A stretch of DNA of 23,140 nt from JOPF133 sp052144935. GTDB lineage: Bacteria; Acidobacteriota; Terriglobia; Bryobacterales; Bryobacteraceae. The notes below the pieces were generated by a model. The model was not told the DNA's origin. It saw only the letters and a list, made by a program, of their open reading frames with translations, and ran no database searches. Positions 16,141-23,140 of the stretch are shown one piece after another (within the stretch, counting starts at the first letter, position 1; each line of letters opens with the position of its first letter). Position numbers and translations under genes: made by a program. The stretch is from contig JBKQPR010000140.1 of NCBI GenBank assembly GCA_052144935.1, positions 1-23,140 on the forward strand. The letters are read 5' to 3'.

Positions 16141-16469
16141 TCGCGCCCTCCGCGTCCCAGCACGGCCACGCCCACCACGATGGTCGAGATCCCGATGTTC
16201 TTGTACAGGTTGGGCGGCTCGTGCAGCAGCGTGTAGGAGAGCAACGTCACCCACACGTAGGTGAGGGCGATGATGGGGTAGAGCATGGAAAGCTCGCCAT
16301 CGCGCAACGCCACCACCAGCAGCAGGGTGTTGACGCCGTATAGCGCGTATCCCCCCATCAGAGGGAGATTCGTGACGATGGCCGGCAGGCTGGGGGTGAA
16401 GCGCTCCATCCCCAGTTTCATGAGGATCTGGGCGGCCGCGCCCAAAACCGTGCAGCAGGACACCAGCAT
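16137..16469 (-). CDS. SMR/EamA-type half-transporter, first subunit
   Basis: The 110-residue protein has four hydrophobic helices (residues about 1-20, 30-52, 58-80, 88-105), including LSMLYPIIALTYVWVTLLSY, the YP-containing third helix typical of the small drug/metabolite transporter fold. It ends with TGA that overlaps the GTG start of the next gene by 4 nt, indicating translational coupling. The two proteins probably form a heterodimer in the inner membrane that moves a small molecule, cation or lipid-linked sugar. The substrate cannot be read from the sequence. The pair is divergent from lepB. Confidence 0.8.
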   Translation of the reverse strand: MLVSCCTVLGAAAQILMKLGMERFTPSLPAIVTNLPLMGGYALYGVNTLLLVVALRDGELSMLYPIIALTYVWVTLLSYTLLHEPPNLYKNIGISTIVVGVAVLGRGGRE

Positions 16470-16593
16470 AATCGAGCGCCGGCGGCGAGCGGCAGTATCG
16501 TCCGGGGGATGGCAACGGCAGCGGGGGAACTCAATCGATCAGCCTCGGCAATCCCAAAACAGGATCGCGGGGATTCCGCTAGAATGGAGATCT

Positions 16594-17385
16594 GTGGATC
16601 AAGACAACCTGGCGGTCGCGGACGAGGAACGTGGGGAAGCGCCCGAACCGCAGCCGGCGCCTACCGAGCGCGGATTCATCGCCGAGTGGACCGTCACCAT
16701 CATCCTCCTGTTATTCGGCACCAGCAATCTGGTGCAGGCCTTTGTGATTCCCACCGGGTCGATGGAAGACACCCTGCTGGTAGGGGATCATCTGCTGGTG
16801 GATAAGCTGGCCTATGCGCCCGCGGGACCGGCGTCGCGGCTGCTGCTGCCTTACCGCGAGGTGAAGCGCGGGGATATCATCGTATTCCGATACCCCGTGG
16901 ACATCCGGCAGACCTTCGTGAAACGGGCCATCGGCGTCCCCGGCGACCGCATCCGCGTAGTGAATAAGAAACTGGAGCTGAACGGTAAGTTCCCGGATGA
17001 GCCGTATGTGTACCATAAGACCGGGTATGTGGACTCATACCGCGATAACTTTCCGAGCGAGCCGAACGGCCACGTGGCGCCGGCCGCCATGGATATGCTG
17101 CTGAACCACGTGGCCAACGGGGATGTGGTGGTGCCGCCGGGGTATATCTTCGCCATGGGAGACAATCGCGATTCGTCGCTCGACAGCCGTTACTGGGGCT
17201 TCGTGCCGCGGGAGAATATCATCGGCAAGCCGGTGGTGATCTACTGGTCGTTTGATGCGCCCACCGACGCGCTGGTCAGCCCTTCGCTGACGCTGGACCA
17301 TGTGCGCGACCTGGTGACGCACTTTCCCACTAAGACGCGGTGGGGGCGAACCTTCCACCTGATTCGCGGCTATCCTCTCCAATAA
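16594..17385 (+). CDS. lepB: signal peptidase I
   Basis: The 263-residue membrane protease removes N-terminal signal peptides from secreted proteins. An acidic, Pro-rich N-terminus (residues 1-26) leads to a single transmembrane helix (about 31-50). Box B IPTGSMEDTLLVGD carries the catalytic Ser56, and VKRAIGVPGDRI the catalytic Lys110. FAMGDNRDSSLDSRYWG is the conserved box E. GTG 16594 is chosen because GGAG (16586-16589) precedes it and because it yields a family-like N-terminus; the frame stays open upstream but reads into the divergent transporter promoter region. manC starts 2 bp after the stop, so the two are probably cotranscribed. Confidence 0.93.
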   Translation: MDQDNLAVADEERGEAPEPQPAPTERGFIAEWTVTIILLLFGTSNLVQAFVIPTGSMEDTLLVGDHLLVDKLAYAPAGPASRLLLPYREVKRGDIIVFRYPVDIRQTFVKRAIGVPGDRIRVVNKKLELNGKFPDEPYVYHKTGYVDSYRDNFPSEPNGHVAPAAMDMLLNHVANGDVVVPPGYIFAMGDNRDSSLDSRYWGFVPRENIIGKPVVIYWSFDAPTDALVSPSLTLDHVRDLVTHFPTKTRWGRTFHLIRGYPLQ

Positions 17386-17387
17386 CC

Positions 17388-18464
17388 ATGAATCCGCATT
17401 TTCATGGGCTGATCCTGGCCGGCGGCCGGGGCACGCGATTCTGGCCGCGCAGCCGCAAGCGCTCCGCCAAGCAGGTGCTCAACGTGGTGGGCGAGGGTTC
17501 GCTGATCCAGGCGACCGTGGAGCGGCTGAAAACGCTGATTGCGCCCGAGCGGATGTGGGTGTTGACCAACCATCATTTGCGGGACATCATCGTCAAGCAG
17601 TTGCCGGAGATTCCCAAAGCCCAGATTCTGGCCGAGCCCGTGCAGCGCAACACGGCGCCGGCGATCGGCCTCGCGGCGCACGTGGTGCACTCGGTCCATA
17701 AGGACGCGGTGATGGGGGTGTTCCCTTCGGACCATGTGGTGGGCAACCCCGGGGCATTCCGCGGCGTGCTGCGGGTGGCGCTGAAGGGCGCCGCGACCGG
17801 CCGCCTGATGGTGGTGGGGATCCCGCCGCGTTGGGCCGAGACCGGCTACGGCTACATCGAGTTTCCCCCCGGCACCCAAGCCGGGACCAAACAGCCCGTC
17901 CCGGTGCGGCGGTTCCACGAAAAGCCCGTGCTGGCGAAGGCCAGGCGATACCTGGCGGCGGGCAATTTCTACTGGAATTCGGGCATGTTCTTCTGGCGCG
18001 CGGACGTGCTGCTGGAGGAGCTGCGCGCGCATCTGCCGAAGACCGCCACGCTGCTGGCGTCGCTGCCACGCTTTGGGTCGCGGGCCTTTGCCGCCGAGCT
18101 GAAGCGCGTATTTCCGCTCTGCGAAAACATCTCGATCGACTACGCGGTGCTCGAGAAATCCAAGCGCGTGAGCGGCGTGGCCGCCGCGGATTTCGGCTGG
18201 AACGATGTGGGAAGCTGGAACGCCGTCTACGAGCTGCTGCCGCGCGACAAGTGCGGAAACGTGGTTGCCCTGGACACGGTCTGCCTGGACGCCCACAACA
18301 ACTTCGTGGATGCGCGGGGAAAATTGGTGGCGCTCGTGGGAGTGCGGGACCTGATCGTGGTGGACACCCCCGACGCGCTATTGGTTGCCGCGCGCGGCCA
18401 GGCGCAACGAGTCGGCGAGGTGCTCAAGACGCTGGCCGAGCGCAACCGGGAAGATTTGCTGTAG
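17388..18464 (+). CDS. manC: mannose-1-phosphate guanylyltransferase
   Basis: The 358-residue cytoplasmic nucleotidyltransferase makes GDP-mannose from mannose-1-phosphate and GTP for glycan and polysaccharide synthesis. The N-terminal signature LILAGGRGTRFWPRSRKRS (residues about 7-25) with KQ is the nucleotide loop. PSDHVV is the metal/substrate motif, TGYGYIEF follows, and FHEKP precedes NFYWNSGMFFWRAD. IDYAVLEKS and FGWNDVGSW close the catalytic domain. There is no fused phosphomannose isomerase domain, so this is the short single-function form. The start is 2 bp after the lepB stop. Confidence 0.9.
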   Translation: MNPHFHGLILAGGRGTRFWPRSRKRSAKQVLNVVGEGSLIQATVERLKTLIAPERMWVLTNHHLRDIIVKQLPEIPKAQILAEPVQRNTAPAIGLAAHVVHSVHKDAVMGVFPSDHVVGNPGAFRGVLRVALKGAATGRLMVVGIPPRWAETGYGYIEFPPGTQAGTKQPVPVRRFHEKPVLAKARRYLAAGNFYWNSGMFFWRADVLLEELRAHLPKTATLLASLPRFGSRAFAAELKRVFPLCENISIDYAVLEKSKRVSGVAAADFGWNDVGSWNAVYELLPRDKCGNVVALDTVCLDAHNNFVDARGKLVALVGVRDLIVVDTPDALLVAARGQAQRVGEVLKTLAERNREDLL

Positions 18465-18531
18465 CCCGTGGGGTGGGCCATCCTGCCCTGGGGTCCCCTC
18501 TGGGGACGCCTTTCAGGCGGCTCGCCGGCTG

Positions 18532-18565
18532 GGGGTGCCCCCTGGGGTGCCCCCTGGGCCCGGCT
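18532..18565. repeat. tandem 12-mer within a dispersed intergenic repeat
   Basis: GGGGTGCCCCCT occurs twice in tandem (18532-18543 and 18544-18555). Bases 18544-18565 match 4933-4954 at 21 of 22 positions, so the same element occurs in two gaps of this window. Each copy can form GGGG/CCCC stems. It lies in the 212-bp gap between manC and the receiver gene. Confidence 0.6.
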
Positions 18566-18676
18566 GCAGCCATGATTGGCTGCCCACGGAACCCGCCCCG
18601 CCCGGTTTTCATGATAAGATCGAAATGCCCGCCTCCCTGTTCAGAGACAAGGAAAAACTTACATTCGTACAGTTCT

Positions 18677-19057
18677 ATGCAAAAGCAGGAACCGAAGAGA
18701 ATTCTGGCTGTAGTCAGCGATCTGTTCTTCTCGTCCAAGCTGATTGAGGCGGCCAAACGCGCCGGCCTGTCCCTGGAGTTTGTCAAGGACGCCAATGAGG
18801 TCATGGATAAGGCGCAGTCGCGGCCGTCGCTCATCATTTTCGATTTGAACTACGAGGCCGTCAGTCCCCTGACGCTGATCGGCAAACTGAAGGGCAGCGC
18901 CGACACGCGCGGCATCAGCCTGATCGGCTATCTGTCGCACGTGCAGGGCGAGCTCAAAATGCAGGCGCAGGAAGCCGGTTGCGACATGGTGCTGGCGCGC
19001 TCGGCCTTCTCGCAAAACATGCCGCTCATCTTCAAACGCCACTCCGGCCTGGGTTAG
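18677..19057 (+). CDS. degenerate CheY-like receiver domain protein
   Basis: The 126-residue protein has the alternating beta/alpha pattern of a receiver domain: RILAVVSDLFF, SLIIFDLNYEAVSP and later GISLIGYLSHV. Asp56 sits where the phosphoacceptor is expected. The first acidic pair is reduced to one Asp (SD) and the C-terminal Lys appears to be replaced by Arg (VLARSAF), so phosphorylation chemistry may be altered. It stands alone with no output domain. The ATG at 18677 fits the start of the fold; the frame extends far upstream through manC as a shadow. Confidence 0.75.
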   Translation: MQKQEPKRILAVVSDLFFSSKLIEAAKRAGLSLEFVKDANEVMDKAQSRPSLIIFDLNYEAVSPLTLIGKLKGSADTRGISLIGYLSHVQGELKMQAQEAGCDMVLARSAFSQNMPLIFKRHSGLG

Positions 19058-19078
19058 GCTAGTAGGGTAACGGACTCC

Positions 19079-19183
19079 GTTCACCACGGAGACGCGGAGA
19101 ACACAGAGAAAACGCGGAGAAACTCTTCCTCTGTTAGGTCTTCTCCGCGTTTCCTCCGTTATCTCCGTGTCTCCGCGGTGAAC
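19079..19183. repeat. 43-bp imperfect inverted repeat between convergent genes
   Basis: Left arm 19079-19121 and right arm 19141-19183 pair at 37 of 43 positions with a 19-nt loop. The arms are built of ACGGAGACGCGGAGA-type words. I recall this CACGGAGACACGGAG sequence as a widely scattered intergenic repeat in many bacterial genomes. It lies between a plus-strand and a minus-strand gene and can serve as a bidirectional terminator; it may also be mobile or repetitive DNA. Confidence 0.8.
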
Positions 19184-19200
19184 GTTGATCGCCACTCCCC

Positions 19201-20235
19201 TCATACCGCCGGAACCTCCACCTTCACCCGTCCGGCCGTCTTTACCAGCGTCTCCCAGTTGCCGTCGGGGATCGGAATGCCCTCGCTCAAGCGCCGGGCC
19301 TCCGTGCGCCACTCCGGATCGCCCGCCACCAGCACGTCCTCGTAGCCCGGCGCCGCGGGCGTCGACTTCATCAGGTTGACCAGCCATTCCACGCGCTCCG
19401 TGAACTCCTCGAGCGGCATAAAGCGCGCGATGTCAATCGCCAGAAAGGTCTGGCTCACCCGCACGGTCTTGCCGCGGAAGCGGATGCCGCCCACCTGGTT
19501 GGCCATCGCGCCCCCGCCCAGCGCCCCGCACAGAATCTCCACCATCATGGCTAGCCCGCTGCCTTTGTAGCCGCCCAGGGGCATCAACATCCCCTTGTAG
19601 GCCTCCTGCGTATTGGTCGTCGGAACGCCCCGCGCGTCAAACGCCCATCCCGCCGGAATCTCCGCCTGGCCGTTGATCATGGCTTTGAAGACTTTGCCCG
19701 CCGCCACCGTGGTGGTGGCCATGTCCAGCAGCCAGGGACCGGGCAGCGCCACGCAGATCGGGTTGGTGCCCAGCCGCCCCTGGCGCCCCTGCCACGGCGG
19801 GACGATCGGCGAAGCGTTGCACATCACGATACCGATCTGCCCCGCATCCCGCATCTTCTGCGCCCACCAGTTGGCGGCCCCAAAATGATTCGATTCGCGC
19901 GCCACCACCATCGCCATGCCCTGGGCTTTGGCGATTCGCACGGCGTGCCCGCAGCAGGTCTCGGCCACCCACTGGCCGATCCCGTTCTGCCCATCGTAGA
20001 GCAGGCACGAGCCGCTCTCCGACACTACCTGCCCATCGGTGTGCGCGTCCATCTCTCCGGCCAGCAACTGCTCCACGTAAAAGGAGAGAAGCTGGATCCC
20101 GTGCGAATCCACTCCGCGCAGGTTAGTGGCCACCAGCGTGGTGGCGACCAGCGCGGCCTTGTGCGGAGGCACGCCGGCGGCGAGTAAAATCTGTTCGGCA
20201 AAGCGTCTGAGGGCGGAAGCGGGAATCAGCGGCAT
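19201..20235 (-). CDS. Ldh-family malate/L-lactate-type dehydrogenase
   Basis: The 344-residue protein belongs to the Ldh/MDH type-2 family of NAD(P)-dependent 2-hydroxyacid dehydrogenases (not the classical Rossmann LDH), cytoplasmic. Motifs are VDSHGIQLLSFYVEQ (residues about 42-56), NHFGAANWWAQ with the catalytic-type His, GTNPICVALPG, DMATTTVAAGKV and PLGGYKGSGLAMMVEIL. The length is typical. Family members act on malate, lactate, ureidoglycolate, sulfolactate or related acids, and the motifs do not separate these. The ATG at 20235 precedes the conserved start; only a weak Shine-Dalgarno is seen. Confidence 0.85.
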   Translation of the reverse strand: MPLIPASALRRFAEQILLAAGVPPHKAALVATTLVATNLRGVDSHGIQLLSFYVEQLLAGEMDAHTDGQVVSESGSCLLYDGQNGIGQWVAETCCGHAVRIAKAQGMAMVVARESNHFGAANWWAQKMRDAGQIGIVMCNASPIVPPWQGRQGRLGTNPICVALPGPWLLDMATTTVAAGKVFKAMINGQAEIPAGWAFDARGVPTTNTQEAYKGMLMPLGGYKGSGLAMMVEILCGALGGGAMANQVGGIRFRGKTVRVSQTFLAIDIARFMPLEEFTERVEWLVNLMKSTPAAPGYEDVLVAGDPEWRTEARRLSEGIPIPDGNWETLVKTAGRVKVEVPAV

Positions 20236-20542
20236 GAAGCTTCAGAGTAACGCTAAGGGGCGAATGATGCTCAAGGGCATGGACGACGCCGGTCGCCCGC
20301 AGACCGTCGCTTAACCCTAAGGTGCATCGTCGCGGCGAGGACCACAGCGCCCTCCCCTCAGGCAGCCGCCGCACACACGAGGTCCTCGGCCTGCCCGCCG
20401 GTTTGCTCGTTTCACCCCCGCGGCGGAACACCTATATGGGGGCGCCCGGTCCATACGCTACGCCACCGGACCTAAGGCGTGTTGACCGGGCGCGGAGAAA
20501 CACGTATGGTTGCATTATTGAGAGAATAGGATTGAGGGCGAC
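20236..20542. other. intergenic region with inverted repeat and toxin-antitoxin promoter
   Basis: This 307-bp gap holds no credible gene. Bases 20442-20451 and 20484-20493 form an exact 10-bp inverted repeat around 32 nt. The right arm overlaps the -35 box at 20482-20487, so it is a plausible operator for autoregulation by the antitoxin. The left 190 bp have no feature I recognise. Confidence 0.5.
20482..20510 (+). promoter_or_regulatory. sigma70-like promoter of the toxin-antitoxin pair
   Basis: TTGACC (20482-20487, 5 of 6) and TATGGT (20505-20510, 4 of 6) are spaced by 17 bp. GAGGG at 20534-20538 provides a ribosome-binding site before ATG 20543. The spacing fits a start near 20517. Confidence 0.6.
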
Positions 20543-20812
20543 ATGACGGTTCAACTCAAGCCGGAACAGGAGCAAATAGTCGGGCAGGCGATTCAGGCTG
20601 GTCTCATCGCGAATGCCGATGACGTGGTGGACATGGGCATTGCGGCCATCCGACGGCGTTTGGAGACCCGGCGAGACGAAGCGGCCCCGGCCGTTCTTTC
20701 GGCGGAAGAGTGGGAACGCGAGTTTGACGCTTGGATTGCGAGTTTCCCGGACACACCGCCACTTCCCGATGAGGCGTTGAGCCGCGAGAGCATGTATCCG
20801 CATCGGCGGTAG
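20543..20812 (+). CDS. ParD/RHH-like antitoxin of a VapBC-type pair
   Basis: The 89-residue protein starts MTVQLKPEQEQIVGQAIQAG, the beta-strand plus helix layout of ParD-like ribbon-helix-helix antitoxins. An Ala/Arg-rich helix and an acidic C-terminal tail (EEWEREFDAWIASFPD, then ALSRESMYPHR) of the kind that binds a PIN toxin follow. The stop abuts the toxin ATG with no gap (TAGATG), typical of translational coupling. It probably binds its own promoter. Because the toxin is truncated, it may no longer be needed as an antidote. Confidence 0.72.
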   Translation: MTVQLKPEQEQIVGQAIQAGLIANADDVVDMGIAAIRRRLETRRDEAAPAVLSAEEWEREFDAWIASFPDTPPLPDEALSRESMYPHRR

Positions 20813-21001
20813 ATGCGGATCCTCATGGACACGAACATTCTGGTTCGCGCCGCACAACGCAGTCACCCGGCAAGTCGAACAGCGGCGGATGCCGTCAAGA
20901 GGCTTCACCGCAAGCAGTATGCGCTATGTGTGGCGCCCCAGAACGTGATCGAGCAGTGCAGTCGGGCGTCGGGTGTAATACGTGGTCAATCAAAGAATTA
21001 A
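20813..21001 (+). pseudogene. truncated VapC-type PIN-domain toxin
   Basis: The frame begins MRILMDTNILVRAAQ, the first strand of a PIN-domain ribonuclease with its first catalytic Asp, and reaches APQNVIEQ with the second acidic residue. It then runs into CSRASGVIRGQSKN and stops after 62 residues. VapC toxins are about 130 residues with two more acidic residues in the second half, and none of that half is found in any frame downstream. The native sequence appears to end near base 20955, where the DNA of the neighbouring integrase region begins. The toxin is very likely inactive. Confidence 0.7.
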
Positions 21002-21323
21002 AGCGAAGATCGATGCGGCTTTGCGGCGTGGGCTCCAGATCGCGCCACCAGCGCCGTCAGCGTCACAAACTTCACCAGCGCCACGACCGATTAGCTCACC
21101 GGCACAACTGGCCAACGTCCGCTGCATCGTAGACGCGCTCAAGCACGGTGAGAAGACGCTAACGATCCGGGAGATTGCAGAGCGGCACGGCCTGAGCGAT
21201 TCTACAGTCCGCCGTGAGTTCCAGGGCAGGTTGGGGTGCTTTCGGATCCGAACGAAATTGGTAGTGACAGAGACGCTTTACACCCAGTGGTTGACCGATA
21301 TTGTCATGCGTCGTGCCAGCTAA
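20982..21323 (+). CDS. excisionase-like helix-turn-helix protein
   Basis: From GTG 20982 this frame encodes 113 residues. An Ala/Pro/Ser-rich N-terminus (residues about 15-45) leads to an HTH (LTIREIAERHGLSDSTVRRE) and then RLGCFRIRTKLVVTETLYTQW. That order resembles the excisionase-like HTH proteins that sit beside integrases. It is convergent with the integrase, 40 bp between stops. The start is uncertain because the N-terminal part overlaps the end of the truncated toxin frame; a later start would keep the HTH. A role in excision or in regulating the integrase is inferred. Confidence 0.6.
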   Translation: MVNQRIKAKIDAALRRGLQIAPPAPSASQTSPAPRPISSPAQLANVRCIVDALKHGEKTLTIREIAERHGLSDSTVRREFQGRLGCFRIRTKLVVTETLYTQWLTDIVMRRAS

Positions 21324-21363
21324 TGCCTGCTAAGGCACAGGCCACAGGTTGGCAAGCTACTTG

Positions 21364-22776
21364 CTACCTGACCAGCCTGAGCCGATCCGGTTGAACCGCG
21401 GGTAGTCGGTCCCTATAGTTCCGCATGGCCGCGGCGAAGATCTCTGCCGCCTGCTGTTGTTCTTCTCGACAAAATTTGGCGTAGTGCAACCGGACCGTTT
21501 CCTCCGTGTCGCCGAGCCATTGCCCAACCAGCCTGACGGATGCGCCGCCCTGCAACAAGGTCGCCGCGAAGGTATGCCGGAACTTGTGCGGTATCGGCTT
21601 CTCCCACGTTTCTGACGTCGCTCCGAAATGAGTGCCGCTTTTCTCGGGAATGCGGTCTTGCTGCATCAATTCTTCGGCCCGATTGAATGCGACCTTGATT
21701 CTGTCTCGCCACTCTTGGCACCCGGTTTTCAGCAGACCGCTGCCCGGCAGGAAAAAATACTTACCCTGCTTCGGAGTCTTGGCGAGTTCAGAGAGACGCT
21801 GAGAAAGCTCGTCCGGAATTGGAATGTGAACGAAGTTCTCTTTCTTCATCCGCCGCGTTTTTTTGGGATTGCACCAGATTGCGTAGGAGTACCCGGCAAA
21901 GTGGAACGGCTGTAGTTGACTGACCTCCATGCGGGTCACATCCGAGATTCTCAGCCCGGTGTACCGCATCGTAAGGATAAACGCTTGGAGTTCTTTCGCC
22001 CGCTTCTCGCCCGATCCGACCATTGAGCCTGTGCCTTCCCGGATCTCGGCTGCGGCACGATAGATGTACGACAGCTCGGCTTCGGTGAACGGCTCTTTCG
22101 GTTCGATGACCAGAGACTTCACGACGCCATACTCCTTCGAGGCGTAGTTGTCGGACAGCCACTCTTTGCGGACGCAGAACGAGAGGAACTCCCGGAGCAT
22201 TCCGATATTCCAGCGTAGTGTGGCGGGCCTAATCGGCTTCCGGTCGTCGAGGCATTTCCAAGACCGGATGAATTCCTTCCACACGTCCTCGTTATCCAGC
22301 TCTTGAACGAACTGTAGGCCTTTGGTGACGGTGGCGAACGGAACGAGTCGAAGATCGAGAAAGCTCTTCACCGCGGCATAGCGGGGCGGCAGGATCTCGC
22401 CCGTGTCGAGTTGAGCTTTCTTGAAGGAGAGAAACGTGCGCGTTGCCGTTGAAACGGTCGACAGTGCTCCGGGCTCCGCAGGCGCCTCTGATCTGTCTGG
22501 CGGCCTGGTCGTGCTGCCCCAAGCTAGCCAGTCTTGCTTTACCGCTTCCGCGGCGGTCCATGTGCGTTGCCCTGTGCTCCGCGGCCGGATATAGGTTTTG
22601 GAGCCATTGCGGTTGACTAGCGTGCCTTCCGAGTAGATCGAGCAGGAGCAGTCTTTGACCGAGGTCTTGCCCTTCTGGGTTTCGGTCATCCATTCATAGA
22701 TGCGGTACTCCTTGGGGTACGCGCCGCTACATTGCTTCTCGTGCCGCCGGAAGAGCTTGAGGTTGGACTTGGGCAT
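21364..22776 (-). CDS. tyrosine recombinase / phage-type integrase
   Basis: The 470-residue enzyme cuts and rejoins DNA at attachment sites through a phosphotyrosine intermediate. The N-terminus has a His/Cys cluster (H12, C16, C43, C45) suggestive of a zinc-binding arm domain. A SAM-like core-binding domain spans about 105-215. Catalytic residues are Arg276 (TGLRISDVTRM), a Lys in NPKKTRR, His397 and Arg400 (PHKFRHTFAATLL), Trp420 in VGQWLGD where many relatives have His, and Tyr432 (RLHYAKF). All key positions are occupied, so it is probably active. The ATG at 22776 gives the full zinc-like arm. AT-rich DNA upstream probably holds its promoter. Confidence 0.92.
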   Translation of the reverse strand: MPKSNLKLFRRHEKQCSGAYPKEYRIYEWMTETQKGKTSVKDCSCSIYSEGTLVNRNGSKTYIRPRSTGQRTWTAAEAVKQDWLAWGSTTRPPDRSEAPAEPGALSTVSTATRTFLSFKKAQLDTGEILPPRYAAVKSFLDLRLVPFATVTKGLQFVQELDNEDVWKEFIRSWKCLDDRKPIRPATLRWNIGMLREFLSFCVRKEWLSDNYASKEYGVVKSLVIEPKEPFTEAELSYIYRAAAEIREGTGSMVGSGEKRAKELQAFILTMRYTGLRISDVTRMEVSQLQPFHFAGYSYAIWCNPKKTRRMKKENFVHIPIPDELSQRLSELAKTPKQGKYFFLPGSGLLKTGCQEWRDRIKVAFNRAEELMQQDRIPEKSGTHFGATSETWEKPIPHKFRHTFAATLLQGGASVRLVGQWLGDTEETVRLHYAKFCREEQQQAAEIFAAAMRNYRDRLPAVQPDRLRLVR

Positions 22777-23140
22777 GGAGATATGTTACCCATAATGGCA
22801 CCTGAAAGCAACGGCATTCTATAAAATATTTATAATGTGATATATAGCTGTAGTGTCATGTATTTCCTTCGGGGGTGCGTGGGCCGGTCGAACGAGCGGC
22901 GTTAGCACGGTTTGCAGTGAGCTGCTTTGGGGATGTTTCATTATGAGGCATGTCAAGGTTCCTCATCCGACGTGTAGCATGGGAGACGGCGCCGGCCGGC
23001 GGGCGGCGCTCGCAGGTGATAGAAGGGAAAGGGCTTCGCGGAAGGCGAAGTTTGTGAATTGTTTACCGGCCAAAAACGGGCGGCAGGGTCCAGGCGGGAG
23101 AAGTTGAGCCTTTTCTTCCAGATGGAGGTGAAACTCAGTA
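22777..23140. other. non-coding region upstream of the integrase
   Basis: Bases 22800-22855 are strongly AT-rich and probably contain the integrase promoter or an integrase-binding site; no clean -35/-10 pair was found. From about 22870 the DNA is GC-rich, with one small hairpin (arms 23034-23039 and 23045-23050). Short frames here carry no recognisable protein features. No attachment repeat could be identified because the far end of the element is not in the window. Confidence 0.45.

Noticed and set aside
15709..16515. Single 268-codon minus-strand frame covering both half-transporters
   Set aside because: Its first half is out of frame with the real upstream subunit and reads Pro/Arg/His-rich sequence; only the part after 16140 is transporter-like, and it starts at its own GTG.
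16580..16585. TAGAAT as a -10 box for lepB
   Set aside because: No matching -35 box, and the start would fall inside or after the Shine-Dalgarno just before GTG 16594.
17370..18296. 308-codon minus-strand frame opposite manC
   Set aside because: It is antisense to a gene with all guanylyltransferase motifs, and the product is low-complexity His/Arg/Gln-rich.
22853..23107. 84-codon plus-strand frame after the integrase promoter region
   Set aside because: No domain, no ribosome-binding site and composition unlike a protein; part of it lies over a hairpin.

Overview
The window is GC-rich bacterial chromosomal DNA, around 65% G+C in most genes. Gene content points to the Acidobacteriota, most likely a Solibacteraceae/Bryobacterales-like lineage. 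The clues are a DUF5054 Tat-exported glycosidase-like protein, paired SMR-type transporter halves, a TPR protein beside uvrC, and intergenic hairpin repeats of a kind I recall from Solibacter-like genomes. This taxonomic call is inference. I saw no rRNA, tRNA or CRISPR array.

Left part (1-6.3 kb): a membrane protein resembling the C-terminal part of a GT39-like glycosyltransferase faces a galactokinase-family sugar kinase across a cluster of hairpin repeats. Divergent from the kinase lies a tight pair, a class-III PLP aminotransferase and a Gfo/Idh/MocA oxidoreductase. A DUF5009/COG4299 multi-pass acyltransferase-like protein follows. The kinase, aminotransferase, dehydrogenase and acyltransferase together suggest sugar or amino-sugar metabolism, but no substrate can be read from the sequence.

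Middle (6.3-12.9 kb): a dual-OB-domain protein with a C-terminal Myb/SANT-like helix-turn-helix is preceded by a 54-residue ORF on the minus strand. Next come the DUF5054/GH38-like exported enzyme, a scar holding remnants of a Ser/Thr kinase and a response-regulator receiver, a small membrane protein, a TPR protein and uvrC.

Accessory island (12.9-15.7 kb): lower-GC DNA carries a good sigma70-like promoter and two uncharacterised genes. The first is interrupted by a +1 frameshift at a TAA codon. This pair is the best candidate here for an undescribed system.

Right part (15.7-23.1 kb): two SMR/EamA half-transporters overlap by 4 nt, and the distal one has a 1-nt deletion near its end. An apparent lepB-manC pair, a degenerate receiver protein and an Ldh-family dehydrogenase follow. 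Then come a ParD-like antitoxin and a VapC toxin cut short after about 50 native residues, next to an excisionase-like HTH gene and a tyrosine recombinase. This looks like the edge of an integrated element that continues past the window. Several intergenic gaps carry repeats, including one 22-bp element present twice in the window (21 of 22 identical).
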